Program-made: the position numbers and the translations under genes
Notes under the pieces: model-generated
Seen by the model: the letters and a program-made list of their open reading frames with translations, nothing else
Databases searched by the model: none
What the model was told of the DNA's origin: nothing
Shown here: piece after piece, positions 11,170 through 21,372 of the stretch
Numbering within the stretch: the first letter of the stretch is position 1
Layout: each line of letters starts with the position of its first letter
NCBI GenBank assembly: GCA_015680685.1
Contig: MNCI01013830.1
Location: 646,222-710,221, forward strand
Source: Gnetum montanum
Taxonomy: Eukaryota; Streptophyta; Gnetopsida; Gnetales; Gnetaceae
Reading direction: 5' to 3'
Length of the DNA: 64,000 bases

Positions 11170-11500
11170 ATGCTAGCCTTGTTTGGGGCTATACAGGCCA
11201 TGTGAAGGGCTTCATGCACCCTAGGTAGAGCAATGCAAGCCTTAAGGAGGGCCATGTAGGCCCTAAGAAGGACTGCGTGAGCCCAAAAAAGTGCTATGTA
11301 GGCCCTAAAAATGTGCAACAACACAAGCCTAGAAAAAGGATTGTGTGAGCCTTAGGAAGCATTGCGCAAGCCCAATAATAGGCTACATGGATGCTAAATA
11401 GGGTTGCGTGAGCCTAGGGACAGGCCACATAGGCCCTAGTCAAGGCCATGCAATCCCTAAAAAGGGGCTACATAGGCCTAGGCCACACCACCTAGCATAG
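11170..11500 (+). repeat. Minisatellite, about 21-bp unit
   Basis: This is a second array adjacent to but different from the first. Units of 21-22 bases follow a pattern like TGCGTGAGCCCTAAGAAGGGC, for example near 11275, 11343, 11365 and 11407. About 13-15 units are recognisable with substitutions. Confidence 0.75.
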
Positions 11501-12608
11501 CCCCTTTTTCATCATCTTTGTCATTTCCATCACTGCCATCACCAATGTGCACCTCTATTTGCCATGTTGCTTGCCTTGCTACCATCCGCTACTTAGTGAC
11601 TTGGTAGCCACCTAGGCCACCACTAGCACACCATCACACCTATTGTTGCCATTGACATGAAAATGGAAAATTCTCCATCACCTAATGAAAAAATTCAAAT
11701 TTCTATCAATTGATAAAAAAATTTAAAAATTTTATTGTCAAATGATTAATTCAAATGAAAAGTTAGTGAAATATTTTTTGAAAATAAAATTTGATGCATT
11801 GTTAGCAACAGAGACAAAAATTCCACAATTAAGTGCACTCACCCTAGAGTAGAACTAAGATGGATGAGCTCTCGGGAAGTCTTATTTTTTGCACCAAATG
11901 TCCTAGATTCCAAAAGACATAAATTTTGATTTTAAAAGCCTTTTTTAGTGATCAAAAAGCTTTTTCCTATAGTTTTCAACCTTTTGGACCCCATGGTGAA
12001 GTCAGATCTATCCTAGACAATCCCAAAATTTTGTTTTTACTCCTTGCCCAACATAGTGCCTCAACATCCTCAAAATTTTAATTTTCACACAACTCAATCA
12101 TACTATGTCCATATTCAACATATGAATAGTCATTTCCAACATTTATCACCCTTTAGAGATTAATGGTAAGGTTAGATTTATTGTCTAGGAACCTGGTAAT
12201 TCAATGATATGACAACTTCAACCTTTTGGGCTTTATGGTCTAGTACATAACCCTTACATATAGTCTTAAGATCACTATGGCATGTCATTAATTACACTGC
12301 CAAATTTAGTGTTTTTAAGAGGGGTAGAAAGGCCATTAAGAATTTGATAATATAGTTATATATTAGTAAAATTATATGATGCCATTAAATATTACTAAAA
12401 TTAGATAATCTAATTATAAAAATAGATAATGTAGTTATTGAATTTATGTACTTGATTATTAGTCGATGTATTAGTTGAAGAATTAGTTGAGGAAATAAAA
12501 AAATCTTCAACCATTAAGAAAAGGGTATATTAATCCATCCTACAATCAAAACATAGGGTAAAACAATATGGAGACTCAAAATCCCATTTCAACAAAGAGT
12601 ATGATACT
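11501..12608 (+). other. Element B interior, no gene seen
   Basis: This stretch is AT-rich from 11655 onwards. No domain is recognisable. The last 60-100 bases before F (12609) join directly, across F, to the CCR4-like sequence at 19956 and may be its upstream part, but I cannot confirm homology there. Confidence 0.4.
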
Positions 12609-12611
12609 TGA

Positions 12612-12728
12612 TGAGACGCGATATGCAAAAGCCGCGATATCGTGGCCGTCATGATATCGCATCCCCTGCGATATCGCGTACGCGATATTGCATCGTTCCC
12701 TGTGATATCGCGTACACAATATCGCGGT
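12612..12728. promoter_or_regulatory. Palindrome array GCGATATCGC upstream of TATA
   Basis: At least seven full or decayed copies of the self-complementary decamer GCGATATCGC lie within about 115 bases, the last ending about 15 bases before the TATA box. The clearest are at 12668-12693 (TGCGATATCGCGTACGCGAT) and 12700-12726. The array recurs in the 3' LTR (19003-19100). Its location in U3 suggests binding sites for a dimeric regulator, which is inference. Confidence 0.55.
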
Positions 12729-12740
12729 CTACTGCCAAAT

Positions 12741-12751
12741 CTATAAATAAG
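12741..12751 (+). promoter_or_regulatory. Element F LTR TATA box
   Basis: CTATAAATAAG fits the plant TATA consensus. It is preserved in the 3' LTR at 19114-19124 and lies just downstream of the palindrome array. Confidence 0.65.
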
Positions 12752-13587
12752 AGGTGGCACTCCCCTCATTTGACATCCTAGGCATAAAGTAGCGAAGCTC
12801 TGGAGGATTGATCACCCCAGAGATAGAATATTTTCCATGTGCCCGCAGTAGGAGTCCCCTAAGTGAACGGTTCTTTATTCGAGCAACTTTGTACCTGAAC
12901 GTAAGTTGTGTACGGCAATAAAGATGAGCTTTGTGGATAAACCTTGCAGTGCATGGATAGGTTTATTTAATGTTATTTATTGCTTTCCTAGTAACGTAGC
13001 ATGAGTACGACTTGGTTACGAGCATTGACGAATGTGTACGGCTAGCCAAGGAATCAGCTACTCATCGTTATTAGATTCTCTCACCCTTACCTCCTAGAAC
13101 ATGGGCCAAGTACGACTTGATTACGAGCATCTATGGATGTTTAAGACTAGTCAAGGAATTGGCTGCTTGTCACACTTAGGTTAGTTAGGTGCCTCAGTAC
13201 GACCGCTTCGAGCATGTGCGTTACGTGTGGTAATCCTAGTAATGATTAGCGTTTGGTAGCCATAGTTGTACAGTTCAGGGTGTGTATGGCAAGTGGGAAT
13301 GGATGCTAATGCTAGGACTTAGCATTGTAGTTAGAATAATTTTTAGTCTCTCAACCCTTAACCCTTTAGCATAGGAGATAAATCGGAAAAGAGCAGAAAC
13401 ATCATATACCTCAGACTTACTTAACCATACACTGTGACAACAACAAGTAAGTTTGGGAAGACAACGATTAATTAACCCCAAGTGTTCCTTGCGGCGTTTA
13501 GGCATTTCGTCTATGGAGTTCAACCGGATCATGTGTGCTACGCTTGTTTCATATGGTTGAGTGTAGGGGTACCTCGTCACTCATCAT

Positions 13588-13605
13588 TGGCGCCGTTGCT
13601 GGGGA
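13588..13605 (+). promoter_or_regulatory. Element F primer binding site (tRNA-Asp type)
   Basis: TGGCGCCGTTGCTGGGGA begins one base after the LTR. It is one base from TGGCGCCGTTGCCGGGGA, the Asp-tRNA-complementary primer site common in Athila elements. Confidence 0.85.
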
Positions 13606-13727
13606 CTAAGTGTTTGTACGCCAATTAGAACATTAGGAAATCTTTCACGTTGTTTTGAGCCTTAACGAACCTTTGGGTTAATTAGTTAGATAAGAACATA
13701 TATAATAGTGAATACCACACCAATAAA

Positions 13728-15725
13728 ATGGCTTCTTCTCATAAGGTTATCACACCTAAGGATAACACGGAAGACAATCAACGACATACACATAACCTAG
13801 ACCTACCAAGTCCTAAACAATATACGATAACTTATACTCATCCTGATGAGCATATTCTTGATTACACTTTTACCCTCCATTAGGATGAATAGTTGCGCTA
13901 GAGAAATTTGTTTGGTAATATAGTTTTACCACTAGATCAATTTCTTCTGAACATGCTTTTTCGTGCCTTGGCACAGATTGGCATGCAGGACTTATTCGCT
14001 GAATATGTTGCTGGAAGATATCATGTAAGGGATTATCATCCCACCACTGCCCAACGTATTCGAGATGAAAGGAAGGAGAGCCAACACTCATTGTTGAAGG
14101 GCAAGGTCCCCCATGTCCTTAGTGAAATAGGAGATGAGGAACCCCTCACAATGGGTTTCTTAGGAAATGATGTTCCTCCTCCTCACAATGGTGAAGAGGT
14201 TAGGCATTAGAGCCTTTGATCAACTATACATGCTACAGGCTCTGATCTCCATGAACACCAACTATTCATGGCAGGAATAACCACTCATACTAAGGATGGA
14301 TACTTAGATTGTCACAACGATCGGGGCCAAAGGAGCGAAAGAGAAGGTAAGAAACATTGCCATGGTGATGGATCCCCTTCCTCTTCTCCTTCATCTCATC
14401 ATTCACACTCTCCTTCGAATTTTGGGCGCAACCATCGTGAGCACAATGGAGAGGGTAAAAGTAAGGAAGATGAAAGACCTCGATAGGAAGGTCAGGAGTT
14501 AAGACAAGGGAAAGAATGTAGGGAGAGTAGGGAACCACCACGAAGACATCGCAGACGTCATGATAGGGATGATCATGACGAACCCCTACTTGCAACCCGA
14601 AGCATGCTCGATATCACAGAGGCAGTTAGGATCCCCACAAGGCACTTAAAAGACAGCAAGATCAAGCGTTTGGACATAAATAATATTCCACGTTTTGAAG
14701 GGGGATACAATGTTCATTCTCAACATCATTTATAGGCATTGCATGATGCCTACACCTTGCAAAATATAGATAATGAGTGGCAGAAGCTTAAGTTGTTCCC
14801 ATGGATACTCACCGAAGAAGTAGAGAGCTAGTACCAATCCTTAGAACTAAAAACCATCAGGAGGTGGAGTACGATGCTTGAACTCTTCAACAACAAATAT
14901 CAAACGTACTCCAGAGTGTCCAATTTGTGTAAGCAGATCCATGGCTGGAAATAAGGTGCTTATGAACCCTTGGATGCTGCCATGGCCCATTACTATACAT
15001 TGCTACATTGTTGCCTGGGCCATGGGTATGCTAAGCGGGATCAACTTCGCCACATCGTGGATGGGCTAAGGAATGAAATGAGAAGAACTCTTGGGACTTA
15101 TGCCCAAGGGAGACTTTCCCAACTGAGAGCCCATGAAGTTGAAAGTTTTTTGGAACAAGTACCACAAGAAGAGGGTGAGCTACGTAAGAGGGAAAGTGCA
15201 GAAGAATACAATCATGATCCCTCCCTTCGTAAGAAGGGAGTGAAATTCTGCGATGAGGAGGATGAGTCACCACTCGAAGAGTTGGTGAATCGGAAAACCT
15301 TACCAATCCAAAAGTTAACAACCGAGGTATCGGCTAAGGGAGACCAAATGTGGAATTCCTTAGACTCAAGAATAGAAACAGTCTTAAAAATCATAGAAGA
15401 GTCTAAGGTAGAACAAAGTAGTGACAAAGGCAAAACCAAGTGGAGAAACTTAAGCTCTGCACATAACAAGGGTAAGGGAAAAATTCCTATCTCCAATGAG
15501 GCTATGAATTCTGATTCAGAAAATGATAGTGGATGTGAGGTCTGCTACTATGACCATCGTAAGGGATGTTGCCTAATTATCTCACATCTTCAAGAGTCTG
15601 AGGTATATGCATTAAATCCAAGACTTAATCAATGGCAAACACCCCGAAGGTTACCTTATCCACAAGGTAACCCAAGGCACTTCCACCAACCCTTGACATA
15701 TAATCCAAGTGGAACGCCTCCATAG
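13728..15725 (+). pseudogene. gag: Element F gag (decayed)
   Basis: The likely start ATG at 13728 opens MASSHKVITPKDNTED and the first stops come near 13880. Open segments then continue at 13908-14210, 14268-14486 and 14970-15725. The capsid-type region near 14740-14960 reads WQKLKLFPWILTEEVES and then TIRRWSTMLELFNNKYQ, matching the retrotransposon gag pattern W-x-x-LKLFP ... T-x-x-W-x-x-M...F-x-x-KY. A Ser/His-rich linker lies at about 14370-14420. The segment KRDQLRHIVDGLRNEMRRT with LGTYAQGRL (about 15035-15115) is nearly identical to KGD-like sequence in G (56735-56920), which proves kinship. At least six stops and frame changes make it non-functional. Confidence 0.8.
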
Positions 15726-16177
15726 CCCATTGGACAACATAAATAGTGGAAATACCCATAGTCATGGGAGATGCCACCGCCAACACATTAATACCCTTAC
15801 TGGCAGCCCAATCCTTACGGTTATTATGTGTAGCAGCCAGTTTCTCTAGGTGACCCTATGGGTCACACTACCCTCGACGTCACTACCAAGTTTGGGAGTA
15901 CTTCAGGAGAACTCCTTCTCCTCTGGGATATATCTCACATTCAGTCCATCCTCTAACTCCACCCGCACCTCTTACACCTGTAGTTCCCATACAACCTGCT
16001 CCAACAATGCAAGGGGAATTACCTACCCAACCGCAGCAACGTAACACCACGAGAGCTGTAAATATTCAGCATATAAATATCCAACCGGGTGCTAGTTCTG
16101 AAAACTATACAAAGAATAGATCCTTCTTCAGAACTAGGAGCCCAGACAAACTCTCGCAACAATAAGCGGATGGGTAC

Positions 16178-16876
16178 ATGTATAGGCCTCTAACCACTAA
16201 CGCTTCGGAGAATCCTTCAGTCCAACAGAGTGTAATGCATACTATTATGTTAACACATATCGTAACTGGCTGGATCAAGGTAGGCCACCTTCCCAGGAAA
16301 CTAACTGACCCTGGAAGTCCCTTTATTTATTTGCAGATCATTGGAAATGCACCACATCGGGCTCTTCTTAACTCAGGTTCTGGCGTCAACTTAATTTCAC
16401 AAAAGATGTATCAAGCTTAGAACCTGCCCTAACTTAAGAAGAGTAACATACAACTAGAGCTGGTAGACCAGTCCATCACCATTCCCTTAGGATTGGTGGA
16501 GGATGTTATTACCACTGTATGTGGTTGCTCCTACCCAGCTAACTTTCTGGTGATTAAAGTTAACAACAACGAAGTGGACTTCCCAATTATAATGGGAAGA
16601 GAATGGCTAAGCACAGTAGACACATGCCTTAGGATCCATGATCTTTCCTTGGAAATCTCTAAGATAAACATATGTGGAAAGATCAAGAAGAGGATAGTTC
16701 CATGCATCACATACAGTGATTCATCAGGTGATGACATGGAGGAAATGTATCCATGTAATAGGTGTCCCCAAGAAACTCTGCAACAAAGATGTCTGTATGT
16801 AGCAACCACACAAGAAGTAGTAGACACCCCGTGGTTGACAGCTACTCGTAGGAGTAGAAAAATATGCATGGAATGA
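16178..16876 (+). pseudogene. Element F aspartic protease (decayed)
   Basis: The retropepsin-like domain reads ALLNSGSGVNLISQKMYQA at about 16361-16417. The catalytic Asp of the D-S-G motif is changed to Asn (codon AAC at 16370-16372). A stop follows at about 16418, and the domain resumes with NFLVIKVNNNEVDFPIIMG and REWL, the usual C-terminal ILGR-like block of these proteases. G carries the homologous domain with the Asp retained (ALLDLGSSVNLI). With the catalytic Asp missing this copy would be inactive even without the stop. Downstream there is no RT. Confidence 0.8.
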
Positions 16877-18560
16877 ACTAAGAAAACTCATGCCAACTAC
16901 CATGGCATAGACACATTGGAACGTAAGCGTCGCCAACTTCCACCCCTCAACTTAAGATCATCAATTGGGAGCCGTTGGGCACTTCTTAGAAATTTAAACA
17001 GACACTCATTATTTTGGATCTCTCCCTTACAACTCAGTCATGGGGGAGATGGCCACCTAAGCTAACCATATGGGGCCCTCAATTCTTTTTCAGTTTTTTA
17101 TTTTACACATTTTTGTTTTACAAATTTCTTTAACTTTTCTTATTTTTGTTTTACACCATCGTTATACTTTTCTATTTTGTGTGTGTGTGTGTGTGTGTGT
17201 GTCATCCACCATGTAAGTTCGTCACCCAATAAGTGTTCAGGTCGATGGGATGAACTATTTTTCATTAATTGCTAATGTTTGATTTTTACCTTTAAGTAAC
17301 AATGTTGATACTAAGGTATGTTTTCTTTGATATGACAGAAAATGAGATCACTTCATCCATCCATCCACCAATTTCTATGGTTTCTCTTGGCTTGGAAATG
17401 TACAGTTCCCTTCCAATAAGAACTTTAACGAATTAGTGATCGGGTATTTCTCAAACTAAGGAAGGACTCAAGGATTGCAAAGGGTGTGACTTCAAAGGAA
17501 CTTGATGCTTTTGTGTTGGTCATTCTCTTGGGTTCTTGGATGTTTTCTTCTCGAGTTTTCTTACCATTCTGATGTTACCCAATTTTCGAAAGCTGAGAAA
17601 ATAAAAATAAGAAGCCTTTGCATGGTGTGGTCCCCACGCATAAAAACAAAGAACACAAAAAAAAAAGAAAAAAAGGGAAGTGAAAAAGTGAGGATTCAAA
17701 GCACACCCCTTAGATAGAATAACTTTGGGCTACAAGCACTGGTTATGGAACCAAAGTGTTCCCTCTAACTAAGGCCCTCCTCGCTTCCCATTTCCTCCTT
17801 TGTTTCGTCGGAAGGGTGGTGGCTCTTTGAAGATGCATCCTTGTTAGCCAAGTGGATGGTTTAACCAAATGCATTGATTCGAAGTCACTGGAAGTGGTTG
17901 GTTTGAGCCTGGAGTTGGAATGAGATTTTCCAAGTCACATTAATCATCAAACATACAAGGGGCTGTACACCACCTTGTCCTTGGGATTCCATTCCATCCT
18001 CTTCTCTCCACCCTTCTCTCCATTATTCACCTCATTTCTAGTTATCTCATTAGTGTACATATTTTGATTGATGCATTTTTTTCTTTTCGGTAAATTCTTG
18101 TGATTAAGACTTTGACTCTTGTTTCAAAAGACATTCCTAGAGCCTACGAACTCTTTGAATGTGGGTTTGTCAGGGCATTAATGGCATGAGCCTACTTTGG
18201 GAAGGACCCACTGACATTCCTATTTGGAGCATTAGTTAACTTCTTTTCCTTAAATATTTTGCAATTGATTTTATTTCTGTTCATTTCCATCTTGACATCC
18301 ACTTCATTGATGCCATAGTTGTCCCTTTTTATCTCTCTTCCTTACTCCTTTTCTTTCTCTATTCTTTCGCTACCAGAGGTTCACGATTAGTCATGGGGGT
18401 ATGGGGCCTAATTTTTTGATTTTTCTCCTAAGCCCCAAATTTTTTCATTTCTCTTCCTAACCCCTACACCTTCAGTAGTCATCATCTACATCTTCCCAGA
18501 TCCATATCAGCCATACCACAACCTAGCCAATGAGTTTACACCGAAGCAAGGTATCAATTA
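16877..18560 (+). other. Element F 3' noncoding region
   Basis: After the protease about 1.7 kb contains no RT or integrase. Parts are clearly homologous to the minus-strand 3' region of G (50520-52050), for example the segment around 17262-17310 with its counterpart near 51795-51840. A polypyrimidine-rich stretch lies at 17080-17160. The region may hold an intron or packaging sequence shared by both elements, which is inference. Confidence 0.6.
17179..17202 (+). repeat. (GT)12 microsatellite
   Basis: An uninterrupted GT dinucleotide run of about 24 bases lies in the 3' noncoding region of F. It is absent from the corresponding part of G. Confidence 0.9.
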
Positions 18561-18610
18561 CATAATGATTCAATTACCCTTGCTAATATATGATTGTGTT
18601 GTGTGTGTAG

Positions 18611-18834
18611 ATGGCAATCATACAATAATGAACTGGATCTGGAGGAAGCACTTGGAATGGAGCAGTGCTGAAGTAGCTATGCAAGGAGCTGAATCAATGA
18701 TCCGCTTACGGATGGACAACGAAAGGCGCAATTTAGGTGTTGGCAGCAGTAAGACTCTTCTCTCTTCTTCTCTTCTTTTCTTTTCTCTCTCCTCTTTTCT
18801 CTCAGCTACCAAATGTGGCCTGATGTCATTGTAA
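18611..18834 (+). pseudogene. Conserved short 3' ORF of F
   Basis: This sequence matches the 78-codon minus-strand ORF of G (50281-50514). Shared residues include W-x-WRKHL-x-W near the start, a Met-x-x-x-GE/GAES segment, and an N-x-RR-x-NL-x-x-GS block. Relative to G there is a one-base deletion about 18 bases after the ATG, so the F frame is broken there but remains open upstream from 18565. The ATG follows directly on GTGTTGTGTGTGTAG, which resembles a splice acceptor, and G has the same arrangement. Athila elements often carry an env-like ORF after integrase, but I recognise no env feature in this peptide. Its function is unknown. Confidence 0.5.
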
Positions 18835-18990
18835 TAAGGTGTTCACCCTTGTTGTCATGAACACCAATTTTGTCAAGTCTTGTAATAATGATCCGTTCAC
18901 ATGTCATCCCATTAGTTCCATTCCCCTCAATAATTCCATACCTACAAGATATTATTGTAAGGAACTCAAGCATGAGTTTTCATTTAGTCA

Positions 18991-18998
18991 TGGGGGTA
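18991..18998 (+). promoter_or_regulatory. Element F polypurine tract
   Basis: TGGGGGTA lies directly before the 3' LTR, preceded by CATTTAGTCA. The same arrangement (ATTTAGTCGTGGGCATA on the minus strand) precedes the 3' LTR of G. Confidence 0.7.
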
Positions 18999-19955
18999 TG
19001 ATGAAACATGATATGCACAAGCCACGATATTGCATTCCCTACGATATCGCGTACGCGATATCGCGTCATTCCCTATGATATCGCGTGCGTGATATCGTGG
19101 TCCGCCGACAAATCTATAAATAAGAGGCGGCACTCCCCTCATTTGACATCCTAGGCATAAAGTACCAAAGCTCTGGAGGATTGATCACCCCAGAGATAGA
19201 ATATTTTCCATGTGTCCACAGTAGGAGTTCCCCAAGTGAACGGTTCTTTATTTGAGCAGCTTTGTACCTGAACGCAAGTTGTGTATGACAATAAAGACGA
19301 GCTTTGTGGATAAACCTGGCAGTGCATGGATAGGTTTATTTAATGTTATTTATTACTTTCCTAGTAACGTGGCATGAGTATGACTTGGTTACGAGCATTG
19401 ATGAATGTGTACGTCTAGCCAAGGAATCGGCTACTCATCGCGATTAGATTCTCTTACCCTTACCTCCTAGAATGTGGGCCAAGTACGACTTGATTATGAG
19501 CATTTCCAGATGTGTACGACTAGTCAAGGAATTGGCTGCTTGTCACACTTAGGTTAGTTAGGTGTCTCAGTAAGACTGCTTTGAGCATGTGCATTACGTG
19601 TGGTAATCCTAGTAACGATTGGTGTTTGGTAGCCATAGTTGCATAGTTTAGGGTGTGTACGGCAAGTGGGAACGGATGTTGATGCTAGGACTTAGCACTG
19701 TAGTTAGAATTAGTTTTAGTCTCTCAACCCTTCACCCCTTAGCATAGGAGATAAATTGGAAAAGACCAAAAAAATCATATACCTCAGACTTACTTAACCA
19801 TACATCGTGACAACAACAAGTCTAGGAAGACAACGATTAATTAACCCCAAGTGTTCCTTGTGGTGTTTAGGCATTTAGTCTGTGGAGTTCGACCGGATTG
19901 CACGTGCTACGCTCATTTCATATGATTGAGTGTAGGGGTACCTCACCACTCATCA
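18999..19955 (+). repeat. Element F 3' LTR
   Basis: It starts TGATGAAACATG and ends CACTCATCA. Several GATATCGC palindromes, the TATA box (19114-19124) and the AATAAA near 19290 are retained. It differs from the 5' LTR by scattered substitutions and small indels, many of them CpG-type transitions. Confidence 0.9.
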
Positions 19956-21110
19956 ATACTCATGGAGAGAAATGATTCAAAAAAGAATCCAAGAATGAGA
20001 ATGAAGTTTGCAACATGCAACATGCTTGAAAGATCCCTAATGAGTGAGAAATAACATTTGTTATGTCCACCATGGGCTTTGGATTGGCATGAGTATTGAT
20101 ATCCATGCATCTTAGCAAAGTTAGAAGATTTAGATGCTAATGTCTCATGCTTACAAGAATTCTTTCCATGGGAATTTTTATACCAATTCCAACCAAACTT
20201 GCAAAAGATGAGATACAAATGTATTTATAAGAAAAAAGGTTATGGTGGAACTTCTTCTTTTGAGACATACAAATTAGCATATTGTAGAAATCACAAGAAG
20301 GATGGCTATGCAATCTTTTATAAAAAAGCCAAGTTTGAATTGGTATAAAGATTTGAATGTAGTTTAGAAAATATGATTTTTGAAATTCCAAAACTTCAAG
20401 TGATGGGAAAGAAAGAATAGTCAAAATTTTGAAAAAATCACATAGCCTTGGTAGTAATTTTAAAATTCCATCTATCAAGAAGATGTTTGTTCATGGTTAA
20501 CACACATTTGATTGCCAAACCAACATGTTAAGATGTTAGACCATGTCAAGGAGCATATTTGATTAAGAAAATAGAAGAAATTTTGAAGAATAAGTTATTC
20601 CTAAGTTATACAAATCTAGTTCCATTATTGTTTATGGAGACTTCAATACAAAATTTGGAAGTAGTGTTTATCAATTCTTAAAATATGGATCTGTAAAGGA
20701 ATATTTGGAAAATGAACCTAATTTGAAAAATATGTTTGCATCAATACAACATGAAATTACATTGGCTAGTGCATATTTTTCTTATTTCAAATCGTCAGTA
20801 AAAATATTAGATTCTAGAATTTAGGAATAGATTATGTTGATGGATAGTATTCATCAAGAACCACAATTTACAAATTACAATGAAATGATTAATGAGGATG
20901 GATCAACAACATTCTTCATTGAGACTTTCGATTATATTTGGTACAATGTTAGATTATTTCAAGTTACCAAGTTACTAGAATTAATTTCTAAAGAAGTTGA
21001 GAAGAATCAAGACCAAGCCACATACCACTTATGGTAGAATTACAATCACTCCCATCAATTCATAAGGTTGATCAAGATCAAGAAATATCTCACTCTTACT
21101 TGTATTTGAT
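19956..21110 (+). pseudogene. CCR4-like deadenylase pseudogene carried by element B
   Basis: Across frames the plus strand encodes an endonuclease/exonuclease/phosphatase-fold domain of the CCR4 (CNOT6) type, the poly(A)-shortening nuclease of the CCR4-NOT complex. From left to right: KFATCNML (about 20012), LCPPWALDW (20061-20087), LEDLDANVSCLQEF with the metal-binding Glu (20121-20162), KKDGYAIFYKKAKFEL (20295-20340), VNTH (20495-20506), VYGDFNTKFGSSVYQFL with the catalytic Asp-Asn (20629-20679), LASAY (20762-20776), PQFTNYNEM (20861-20887) and FDYIWY...LLELI (20926-20985). The usual final SDH is not visible. No introns separate the motifs, so the copy derives from mRNA. Several stops and frameshifts are present. 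It lies between the F insertion and D, inside B, and the upstream part may begin before F. A host gene fragment transduced by the retrotransposon is the simplest reading; a processed pseudogene inserted into B is the alternative. Confidence 0.82.
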
Positions 21111-21372
21111 AAATATTATTATTTTATTCATTTTCAAAATTATATTTCAATTAATATGTAAAATATCTATGATAATAAAAATTGGGGATAAAGATGTTGC
21201 CCTACCTTCACTTGGGTAACTAGATCCAAGTTGCACTTTATGTAACCCTAGTTAGGACTAGTGATTGGTGGTTGATAAATCTTTAATTCATCTTTTGTCA
21301 TCATCTTAGAAAAAAAAGTAAGTATCATGAAAGTAATATTTAATTTTCCATATAATTTTTCTCACATATATC
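21111..21372 (+). other. Element B interior, AT-rich
   Basis: AT-rich sequence after the CCR4-like domain. No motif is recognised. It ends in the left copy of the ATATC duplication of solo LTR D. Confidence 0.5.

Larger units (their letters stand above)
12609..13586 (+). repeat. Element F 5' LTR
   Basis: It starts TGATGAGACGCG and ends CACTCATCA. It aligns over its full length with 18999-19955 with scattered substitutions. It contains the GATATCGC palindrome array, a TATA box and an AATAAA at 12917-12922, so transcription start and polyadenylation would both lie between about 12770 and 12945. Confidence 0.9.
12609..19955 (+). mobile_element. Element F: gag-protease-only Athila relative
   Basis: F has LTRs at 12609-13586 and 18999-19955 and is flanked by a perfect 5-bp duplication ATACT (12604-12608 and 19956-19960). 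An Asp-tRNA-type primer binding site, typical of the Athila lineage, follows the left LTR and a polypurine tract precedes the right one. The 5.4-kb interior encodes a decayed gag and an aspartic protease, then about 2.1 kb of mostly noncoding sequence. RT, RNase H and integrase are absent. The interior is homologous over gag, protease and the 3' region to element G, which does have pol. F is therefore a non-autonomous derivative of an Athila element. It is nested in B. Confidence 0.88.

Noticed and set aside
14970-15725. Stand-alone 251-codon gene
   Set aside because: It is the C-terminal part of the decayed gag of F, homologous to gag of G.
19943-20478. Two minus-strand frames of 91 and 113 codons
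   Set aside because: They are antisense to the CCR4-like sequence, whose motifs are clear on the plus strand.
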